From Parvularcula sp. BBD 1991-13 (lineage in GTDB: Bacteria > Pseudomonadota > Alphaproteobacteria > Caulobacterales > Parvularculaceae), in assembly GCA_001657385.1 (NCBI GenBank), contig LYSZ01000014.1, forward strand, positions 1-42,499: 42,499 bases of DNA, given 5' to 3'. The notes beneath the pieces were generated by a model. It had not been told where the DNA came from. It saw nothing but the letters and a program-made list of their open reading frames with translations, and made no database searches. How positions within the stretch are numbered: the stretch's first letter is position 1; each line of letters opens with the position of its first letter. The translations under genes were made by a program, and so were the position numbers. Of the stretch, positions 1 through 6,073 are shown in pieces.

Positions 1-1344
1 GCGCCGGTCCTCCTCATAGCGGACCGACGCGGCGAGGTTGAGCCGCGCCGTTACGTCCATATCGGCGCTGGCGTAGGCGGCGATGACGGTCGCATCGAAA
101 TTCGTATCCTGCGCAAAGAACGCCGGCGCAAGCCCCGGCGTCGACAGGATGTCCTCGGTCGTCAGGGAGGGATCATTGTCGATAAAGCCCGTCGCCGGAA
201 AGTCCTGGTCCCCCCGAATGATCGACGCGCCCGCGTCCCAGCCGAAGCGCCGGGTCTCGTCGTTTAGCCGCGAGACGCGCACATCCTGGAAGAAGGACGA
301 CAGATCGTAACCGAACGCGATGAGATTGCCGCCGAAGCCGAACGCCCCGTCCGGCAGGTCGCGGGGGTTGCCCCCGTCATTGTCGAGGCGCCCGGTCTCG
401 GTTCCGCGCGACCAGTCGGTGATCGTCGAGACCGCGACCTCGCCGAGATCGACGCGCAGCCGCGCCGTCAGGCCCCAGTCCTCCCCCCGCGACCGGCCGA
501 GCCGGTTGGCGATGGAGGCGCTCTCCACATTCGGATCGAGGACGAAATCCCCCGCCCCGTCGCGCACAATGGCGTAGGGCCAGCTCCCCTGGTTATAGAA
601 GGAATAGCGCCCCTTCAGGTCCAACTCGATCCGGTCCGCAGGCGTATAAACGCTCCGCGCCGACACGCCCCAGCGCCCGTCGATGAAATCGATGGGCGCG
701 TTCAGGAAGGCGTTGACGTTGCGCCCGTCGTCGCGCTCGTAAAAGGCGTCGAGGCGCAGGCCCAGATCCTCCGCCAACGGACCGCCGGCTCCGCCCTGCA
801 CCCTCACATGGCCGTTTTCCCCTATGCGGGCGACGGCGTCCCCCGTAAACTCTTTGTCCGGACGCTTGGTCTCGATGGCGATGACGCCGGCCAGGGAATT
901 GGGCGCGAAGGCGCCGAGCGGCCCGGTGGTGTAGACGACGCTCTCGGCGTTGAAGATCGCGGCGGCGCCAAAATACTTCGTGTCCCACACCGGGACCCCG
1001 TCGATGAGGATGGCGCAAGGGGGCGGGCCGTTATTCACCTGGGAGAGCCCGCCGCACATCCACTGCCCCGAACGGGGCGAGAAATCGGTGCGGAACTCAG
1101 CGCCCGGCAGGGCGTCGAACAGGCTGTCGGCGTCGACCACGCCGAGATCGACGATCGCCCCGGCGTCGAGGCCGACGCCGAAGACGGGCGCCTCGGCCAG
1201 CCGCCGCTCGCGCCGGTCGGCGGTGACGATGATTTCCTCTGTCTCGGCCCTGTAGCCGTCGGCGACAGCGCTGGCGTGAACGGGCTGGGCGGCGCAGGCG
1301 GCGAGCGCCGCCAGAGCCGTTGTCGTCATCTGGTGTTTTTTCAT
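1..1344 (-). CDS. TonB-dependent receptor, N-terminal part (runs off the left edge)
   Basis: This is an outer-membrane receptor for energised uptake of a ligand such as a siderophore or glycan. The first 448 codons are visible. The start at 1344 has a GGAGG-containing ribosome site. Residues 1-25 form a Sec signal peptide ending in an Ala-rich stretch. A TonB-box-like EEIIVTA follows, then a plug domain with the ILIDGVPV-type motif and the start of a beta-barrel. The plug contains a Cys pair (WMCGG and PPPCA), also seen in some family members. The substrate cannot be told. This is a host gene flanking the prophage and transcribed away from it. Confidence 0.93.
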   Translation of the reverse strand, partial: MKKHQMTTTALAALAACAAQPVHASAVADGYRAETEEIIVTADRRERRLAEAPVFGVGLDAGAIVDLGVVDADSLFDALPGAEFRTDFSPRSGQWMCGGLSQVNNGPPPCAILIDGVPVWDTKYFGAAAIFNAESVVYTTGPLGAFAPNSLAGVIAIETKRPDKEFTGDAVARIGENGHVRVQGGAGGPLAEDLGLRLDAFYERDDGRNVNAFLNAPIDFIDGRWGVSARSVYTPADRIELDLKGRYSFYNQGSWPYAIVRDGAGDFVLDPNVESASIANRLGRSRGEDWGLTARLRVDLGEVAVSTITDWSRGTETGRLDNDGGNPRDLPDGAFGFGGNLIAFGYDLSSFFQDVRVSRLNDETRRFGWDAGASIIRGDQDFPATGFIDNDPSLTTEDILSTPGLAPAFFAQDTNFDATVIAAYASADMDVTARLNLAASVRYEEDRR

Positions 1345-1697
1345 GTCCCCTCCTCCGGGTTCTCCAGAAACTTGCGCAAAGGGGCGCCGTTCCCGCGCGA
1401 GCGCGGGCTGTTTCGTCCCTGTACGGTTAAAGTTGGCGGGCGGGGGCTTCCACGACTCCCCGCCCGCCGCCTTGTCGGCGCGTCCTCGCTAGGCCGCGCC
1501 TTCTCCACCCCACCAGCGGCCCGGTCGCTCACGCCCTCATGAGCGGGCCGCTCTCACCGCCTCTCGGCGGCGAGACTTGCGGGCGGCGCGACGCGACAGG
1601 GGGTGCAGGGGCGCCGCCCGCTTGGTCGGAGGCGAAGCGGGGAGCTGTACCTCCGTCCAAAAAGTGTGGTGACAGGATTGCCGCCCTGCCCGGCGGC
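1345..1697. other. Gene-free GC-rich stretch upstream of the TonB receptor
   Basis: This 353-base stretch has no credible gene. It contains a CCCGCGC-GA-GCGCGGG hairpin (1392-1407) and an 11-bp inverted repeat, GCGGGCGGCGC with its complement, at 1579-1589 and 1611-1621. These lie on the host side of the probable prophage junction. The left attachment site may be in this stretch, but no repeat of the tRNA or of the right end could be found by eye. Confidence 0.5.
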
Positions 1698-2060
1698 CTA
1701 GCTCTGCTTGGTCACTTCTTTCACCGCTGCATCGATGATCATCGTCAACGCCCTGTGCGCACTTGGCTCTGTCAGTGCACGGCTTATTTTTGCTGAAACC
1801 TCTAAATATTCGCCGTTCTCTGACGGATTAAGATCATAAATCAGCGAAACCAGCGGCCTTTGGCGCTGGCACATCTCTATCGCTGAAGCCAACGCCGACG
1901 CGCGCGCGCCGAGTTTTTCTGACAATGCAAAAAAACTTTGCACGCCCTCGACGTCAGACAATGTGAGAGGCGAATCAGTTGCCGCATTCGTCAGCCAAGC
2001 GGCGGCTTCGGCGATCTCCGCCCAGCCCAAATCCTTTTTAGCCTGTGATGAAGCCTGCAT
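1698..2060 (-). CDS. Small unknown protein, divergent from the HTH pair
   Basis: The product is about 120 residues, soluble and helical, with no family I recognise. The ATG at 2060 is preceded by a GAGAG-like ribosome site; an in-frame TTG at 2114 would add 18 residues. Its base composition is lower in GC than the neighbouring host and late phage genes. The same holds for the adjacent HTH genes, which suggests that this left-end cluster was acquired together. It is transcribed away from the regulators at 2308-3103 and shares an operator-rich intergenic region with them. Confidence 0.55.
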   Translation of the reverse strand: MQASSQAKKDLGWAEIAEAAAWLTNAATDSPLTLSDVEGVQSFFALSEKLGARASALASAIEMCQRQRPLVSLIYDLNPSENGEYLEVSAKISRALTEPSAHRALTMIIDAAVKEVTKQS

Positions 2061-2091
2061 TGCTCTCGCTCTCAAAACTGAACAACGAGTA

Positions 2092-2153
2092 CCAAAGGTA
2101 ATTCTATACTTCAAGTATTTTATTGAAACCCCGACACAAGGATTACCTTTTGG
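2092..2153. promoter_or_regulatory. Operator-like inverted repeats between divergent genes
   Basis: CCAAAGGTAAT (2092-2102) is mirrored by ATTACCTTTTGG (2142-2153) with one extra T. Between them sits a perfect 13-bp palindrome, ATACTT-C-AAGTAT (2106-2118). The region separates the unknown minus-strand gene from the HTH pair, so it is a likely binding site for one or both HTH proteins. The function is inferred. Confidence 0.5.
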
Positions 2154-2236
2154 CGATTTTCCATTACTGAAAGAAAATCTGATTGTTCGCGCGGAGCGGG
2201 AAATTGCTCCCCCATGGCCAAGACCATGCTAGTTTG

Positions 2237-2253
2237 ATAGGCCGTTGGCCTAT
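2237..2253. promoter_or_regulatory. ATAGGCC-GTT-GGCCTAT inverted repeat upstream of HTH gene
   Basis: This is a perfect 7-bp inverted repeat with a 3-base spacer, 55 bases before the first HTH gene. It could be an operator or a leader hairpin. A nearby imperfect repeat, ATGG-N6-CCAT, lies at about 2213-2227. Confidence 0.4.
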
Positions 2254-2307
2254 TGCCTCGCTTGGACGATTTTTTACCCCAGATCAGCACCACAAGAACG
2301 AAACCGC

Positions 2308-2715
2308 ATGTCTACTGACGCACAACTTGAAGACGCTGAAATGAAGTACATCGGCGAGCGTTTGCAGATGGCCAGAAAGAAAGCTGGCCATACGCAAAAA
2401 AGCGCTGGGGCCGTTTTGGGCGTCAGCGATAAGACAATTTCAGGCTGGGAAAACGGCGGCACTCGGATCGGCATGGGGAACATGTTCGCATCAGCGAAGT
2501 TGTATGGACAGCCACTCGGTTTTTTCTTTCCTAACGACCTTTCCGGGGGCTCACCTTCCGAAGCTGATAACCTTCGGGCACAGATAGCGATGTTAACTTT
2601 GGAAATGCACGAAAATTCTCTTAGAATGACATATGATATTATAAAGGCTGTCATCACTTATAACGATACGAACGCATCAGGAACCCTTGACGTTGTTACA
2701 GACGCACGAAACTGA
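2308..2715 (+). CDS. XRE-family HTH regulator, first tandem copy
   Basis: This is a DNA-binding protein with a Cro/cI-type helix-turn-helix in its N-terminal half (KKAGHTQKSAGAVLGVSDKT, then ISGWENG). The C-terminal half is unknown. The start could be ATG 2308 or ATG 2341 (MKYIGERLQ); the segment shared with the second copy begins at 2341. No strong ribosome site decides between them. The gene is duplicated immediately downstream, and the second copy begins one base after its stop codon. The pair is probably a regulator of the left-end accessory genes. Confidence 0.75.
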   Translation: MSTDAQLEDAEMKYIGERLQMARKKAGHTQKSAGAVLGVSDKTISGWENGGTRIGMGNMFASAKLYGQPLGFFFPNDLSGGSPSEADNLRAQIAMLTLEMHENSLRMTYDIIKAVITYNDTNASGTLDVVTDARN

Positions 2716-2716
2716 A

Positions 2717-3103
2717 ATGAAGTACATCGGCGAACGCTTGCAGATGGCTAGAAAGACTGCACGCTATAAGCAAAAAGACGCCGCCGCCGCGTTAGAGGTA
2801 AGTGAAAAAACGATTTCAGGCTGGGAGAACGGCAGTACACGGATCAGCATGGGGAACATGTTTGCAGTAGCAAAGCTGTATGGACAGCCGCTCGCTTATT
2901 TTTTTCCCGGCACTCTTTCCGATGGGTCGCCTTCCGAATCCGATGACCTTCGCGCAGAAATAGGGATGTTAATTTCCAGACTTGGCGAAGGTCGCCTGAA
3001 AATGACGCTTGATATCATCAAAGTGATCGCGGCTTATGACGATGACGATGCGTCGGGCGCTCTTAACGTATTGACAGATGTTGGAACAACAAACGACGAA
3101 TAA
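2717..3103 (+). CDS. XRE-family HTH regulator, second tandem copy
   Basis: This 128-residue paralogue of the preceding gene has the same MKYIGERLQMARK start, the same HTH with TISGWENG, and a shared KLYGQPL segment, but has diverged in the recognition helix and C-terminus. The ATG at 2717 follows the upstream TGA (2713-2715) by one base and has no clear ribosome site, so translation is probably coupled. The DNA around both starts is similar (GACGCAC then CTGAAATGAAGTACATCGG), showing a direct tandem duplication. The two proteins may form heterodimers or recognise different operators; this is inference. Confidence 0.75.
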   Translation: MKYIGERLQMARKTARYKQKDAAAALEVSEKTISGWENGSTRISMGNMFAVAKLYGQPLAYFFPGTLSDGSPSESDDLRAEIGMLISRLGEGRLKMTLDIIKVIAAYDDDDASGALNVLTDVGTTNDE

Positions 3104-3132
3104 CTGCTAATGCGCACCGGCCAATAAGGCCG

Positions 3133-3414
3133 CTACTCCCCCAGCAACGCCCGCACATCCCGCGCCCAGCGCGGAATCAGGTAATCCTCCGCATACTGGC
3201 GATAGCTCTCCCCCGGCTCGATCGGCCGCAGCGGCGGCGGCGGCGGCCGTTCACTCGCCGCGCGCGCCTGCGCCAGATCCGCCCGGCACGCCGCCAAGAG
3301 CGTATCCGTTGGCGGCGTCCGTTTTGAGGCGCACGCGCTCAACATCGTCAGCGCCAGCAGCGCAATCGCCCGCCGGCGCCATGTTGCGCCGGATAACCGC
3401 CTGAAGCCTCTCAT
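3133..3414 (-). CDS. Outer-membrane spanin lipoprotein (Rz1-like)
   Basis: This is a lysis protein that would link the outer membrane to the inner-membrane spanin and help fuse the two membranes. The product is 93 residues with a basic N-terminus, a hydrophobic segment and a lipobox, LTMLSAC, at about residues 22-28. A proline-rich stretch follows (PPPPPLRP). ATG 3414 has an AGGCAGG ribosome site. Most of the coding sequence before residue 55 lies inside the inner spanin gene in another frame, the classical overlapped Rz/Rz1 arrangement. It is the last gene of the late module, convergent with the HTH pair. Confidence 0.85.
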   Translation of the reverse strand: MRGFRRLSGATWRRRAIALLALTMLSACASKRTPPTDTLLAACRADLAQARAASERPPPPPLRPIEPGESYRQYAEDYLIPRWARDVRALLGE

Positions 3415-3634
3415 AATCGACCTGCCTTTCCTGGTCGCGGCGCCGCGCCGCCTCGATCGCCGCGACGGTGGTGGCGCCCGCCGCCTCGATCTGCGCCGCC
3501 GCGTCCCGCGAGGCCCGTTCCAACGCGGCCGCCTCCGCGCGCGCGTCGCGGGCCTGCTGAAAGAAAACCCCCGCGAAGAAAGCGAGCGCGATCGGCGCCC
3601 CGAAGGACGCCAGCCATCGCCACAAGGCGATCAC
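3251..3634 (-). CDS. Inner-membrane spanin (Rz-like)
   Basis: The product is 127 residues. An N-terminal transmembrane helix (about residues 5-25, LASFGAPIALAFFAGVFF) is followed by an alanine- and arginine-rich coiled coil, the layout of the inner-membrane spanin. The GTG start at 3634 overlaps the holin stop (GTGA). The outer spanin gene starts inside it at 3414 and runs past its end. The C-terminal glycine-rich tail is the part encoded opposite the outer spanin signal sequence. Confidence 0.82.
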   Translation of the reverse strand: MIALWRWLASFGAPIALAFFAGVFFQQARDARAEAAALERASRDAAAQIEAAGATTVAAIEAARRRDQERQVDYERLQAVIRRNMAPAGDCAAGADDVERVRLKTDAANGYALGGVPGGSGAGARGE

Positions 3635-4038
3635 CGCCCGCCCCCGTTCCTGTCCTTGTCACTGTCTTTCTTCACCCATGGCAGGAACTCTGCGAGATCG
3701 ATCCGCGCCCGCGTCATGCTCTCGGCGAGCTGGGCGCCCGCCATGGCGAAGAAAAAGCACAAGGGCGGCACCGCGTCGGCCGCATTCGGCATCAGCCCGG
3801 CGAGCCACGGCCCGAACAGAACCCCGACGACGAGGGCCGAGACCAGGGCGATGAGAAGGTCCGCCCGCTTCAGATCCTTCGCCCGCATCCGCATATAGGC
3901 CGACAGCCCTGCGCCGATGAGCGACGGCACGAAGATCGACAAGACCTGGTCCCCGGTCGTCACGCCGATTATCGCCGACGCGCTGGCGGCGGCGACGGCC
4001 GGAAGTCCCTCCAGCGCGGAAAACCCCGCCCCCTTCAC
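3631..4038 (-). CDS. Holin-like membrane protein
   Basis: The product is 135 residues with three to four hydrophobic segments (roughly residues 10-30, 32-48, 60-82 and 90-110) and a charged C-terminal tail. The size and position, between the DUF5675 gene and the spanins, fit a phage holin that opens the inner membrane at lysis. The GTG start at 4038 overlaps the preceding stop. Assignment is by topology and context; no specific holin family was recognised. Confidence 0.65.
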   Translation of the reverse strand: MKGAGFSALEGLPAVAAASASAIIGVTTGDQVLSIFVPSLIGAGLSAYMRMRAKDLKRADLLIALVSALVVGVLFGPWLAGLMPNAADAVPPLCFFFAMAGAQLAESMTRARIDLAEFLPWVKKDSDKDRNGGGR

Positions 4039-4556
4039 GCCGCCGCTCCGCCGATGGCGTGCAGGGCGCGAGGGGCGTCATCCGCGCCGTCATTGTCCTG
4101 AACCTCGATCACGAGCCGCCCGGCCTTGGCCGCCCCGATCACCGCGAGATAGAGCGCGCGGTAGGCCGCGGCCGAGCGCGTGATGATCATCCGCTTGGTG
4201 TCGGCGCACTCCCCGACCAGCAGGCAACCGGCCGTATCGTCGTCGTTATTGCCCACATGGATCAAGATCCAATCGAACCCGGGCACGTCGAGAATGTGCA
4301 GCATGCCTTCGTGGATGTCCCTGAACCGGCGATCTTCGCTGTAACGGCGGTGAAACCCGCCTTCCGTTCGCACGCCTACTTTATAGACGCCAGCCGGAAT
4401 GCGCGTCTCGCCATACACCTTGATCGCACGAGCTTCATCTTCCAGCCCAAAGCAGGAGTAAAGAACGTCGCCGTCCAGTGCTTCGGCGCGCACCCGCGAT
4501 AGTGTCGCGTCATGATCCGACCGGAATCGGTCAACGATAATCCGTATAGATTTCAT
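4035..4556 (-). CDS. DUF5675 family protein in the endolysin position
   Basis: The product is 173 residues. It matches the DUF5675 pattern: an N-terminal strand region, then a FGLEDE segment, GETRIPAG, a DVPGFDWILIHVGN motif and DDDTAGCLLVG. The paired HxGN and GC motifs recall the catalytic His and Cys of YkuD-type L,D-transpeptidases, but this is an analogy I draw, not an established fact. ATG 4556 has a GGAG ribosome site. The gene lies next to the holin and spanins where an endolysin is expected, and no other endolysin is recognisable. A cell-wall role is therefore plausible but unproven. Confidence 0.75.
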   Translation of the reverse strand: MKSIRIIVDRFRSDHDATLSRVRAEALDGDVLYSCFGLEDEARAIKVYGETRIPAGVYKVGVRTEGGFHRRYSEDRRFRDIHEGMLHILDVPGFDWILIHVGNNDDDTAGCLLVGECADTKRMIITRSAAAYRALYLAVIGAAKAGRLVIEVQDNDGADDAPRALHAIGGAAA

Positions 4557-4567
4557 ATCAGGCTCCA

Positions 4568-6073
4568 CTAGACGATCGGCAGAACGGCGTCTTCCAGCAC
4601 GCCCCCATCGGGAATAAAGTTCGGCAAGTTAGGAAAGGCGCCCGGCACAAGCCCTTGAGGCGTCATGATGCCGTTCACCATTTCATCGACGGTCAACCCC
4701 AGATGCAGGCCCATATTCGCCATAGCCTGCTCAGTCGAGTGACGCGGGATGATGTAGCCGCGCGAGTTGTAAATCCACGGCACAGCCGGATCATCGGGGT
4801 TTGTCGGATCAAACACTGGGGCTACCGGCGCGCCGCCAATAAACTTGCCGCCCGAATTTGCAAGCAGTTGAGGACCGCCAATATAAAAATGATATGTCGC
4901 CCAAGCATGATCCGTACCTGACGAATTCGGCGTAATAGTTCGTCCAAATTCAGTCGCGATGCGTGTTTGTACAGCGTCCTCAAGCCCGAGATCGACAAGC
5001 CCCTGGTAATAGGCTGCAATCGCGTTGTCGAGATAGCGCTGCGACCTCGGCGCACTGTCAGCCTGGTTGTTGTGACTGTCCGCGCTCGGATATCCCCCAG
5101 TTACGTGTATCATGAGATGATTGAGACCGCCGGCGACAGGCGTTTCCGAAGCATGACGCGCGAGCATGTCAAGAACGCTCGGAATAGTGTTCGCGAAACC
5201 GCCGCCTACATCCGCCGGATCGAGAGCCGGCGCAACGAACATATCATTCGGCGCAGGGATCGGTTCGTTGACCCAAGCTGTAAAGACCGACCCGATAGTG
5301 AAGAGGTCTTTTTTCTTCTGCCAAAGTGACGCTTCGCGCAAACAGCGTGGCTGAAAAAAATCGTCGGTCGAGTTAACCCCGTCCGGTCCGCTCATGAGAT
5401 TAAGATACAAGCTGTATTCGTCTGCGTAGACGAGCCTGTTAAGCGAAGACGGGCCGCGCTCTGCGAACTCAGTAAGCTGAAGCGCTTCGCCGCGACCGGT
5501 TAACTGAAATGGACCGTTATTGGCGGCCGTCAGAAAGGTCGATGAAGAAAATGCAATCCGGTCAAGCTGTGCATGGCTCGGGTCAAGATTGAATTTAGCG
5601 ATCAAAAGATCGTTGATGCGCCCCGCGATTCCCGTCGGCGACTGCCCATCGATAGCGAGCGATTGCAGCCACTCCTGTTGGTGATTATGCGCGAGCAATT
5701 CTGGCGGAATGTCGGCGCCCGGAACCGGATCGGCGAGAATGATCGCCTTTGTTGTCGGCGCGACGAGCGAACCTATGTCGCTAACAATCGAGATGTTGCC
5801 TTCGTTAAACATCGCCGCCATGTTCGGCATTTGCGGGCTCATCGCCCACTGACGCCCCGGCGGTAACGCATCTGCACCGTCGTTGCGCGGCGCAAGCACA
5901 GTAGCGGCCAGCGCCGCTTTCGTGCGCGGCGCGCCAGCCGTTGCGTATTGCGCGAACAACGGCGAGCGTAACGCCGCAAATGCGTTGTAAGTGTCGTCGT
6001 CATAGGGCAACACCCAATCAAGTACGTCAGAGGCCCCGAAAATCTGAAAGAAGACTGAAGCTTTAAAAGTCAT
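4568..6073 (-). CDS. DUF1501 family protein in the tail-fibre module
   Basis: The product is 501 residues, the full length of the DUF1501 family (alkaline-phosphatase/sulfatase-like superfamily, function unknown). It opens directly with the family's first motif (FGASDVLDWVLPYDDDTY, residues 12-29) and continues with the HNHQQEWLQ segment and a C-terminal TEFGRTITPN...DHAW motif. Chromosomal members usually carry a Tat signal; here there is none, which fits an intracellular or virion protein. The ATG at 6073 overlaps the DUF1800 stop (ATGA), so the two are translationally coupled, as in the chromosomal DUF1800-DUF1501 pairs. In a phage late operon it may be a virion enzyme; this is inference. 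Confidence 0.85.
   Translation of the reverse strand: MTFKASVFFQIFGASDVLDWVLPYDDDTYNAFAALRSPLFAQYATAGAPRTKAALAATVLAPRNDGADALPPGRQWAMSPQMPNMAAMFNEGNISIVSDIGSLVAPTTKAIILADPVPGADIPPELLAHNHQQEWLQSLAIDGQSPTGIAGRINDLLIAKFNLDPSHAQLDRIAFSSSTFLTAANNGPFQLTGRGEALQLTEFAERGPSSLNRLVYADEYSLYLNLMSGPDGVNSTDDFFQPRCLREASLWQKKKDLFTIGSVFTAWVNEPIPAPNDMFVAPALDPADVGGGFANTIPSVLDMLARHASETPVAGGLNHLMIHVTGGYPSADSHNNQADSAPRSQRYLDNAIAAYYQGLVDLGLEDAVQTRIATEFGRTITPNSSGTDHAWATYHFYIGGPQLLANSGGKFIGGAPVAPVFDPTNPDDPAVPWIYNSRGYIIPRHSTEQAMANMGLHLGLTVDEMVNGIMTPQGLVPGAFPNLPNFIPDGGVLEDAVLPIV

Noticed and set aside
808-1542. Plus-strand open frame opposite the TonB receptor start
   Set aside because: The minus-strand frame has a signal peptide, TonB box and plug motifs; the plus frame has none.
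1671-1679. GACAGGATT, the complement of part of the tRNA T-arm, as a left attachment site
   Set aside because: It is only 9 bases long and in inverted orientation; integration would give a direct repeat.
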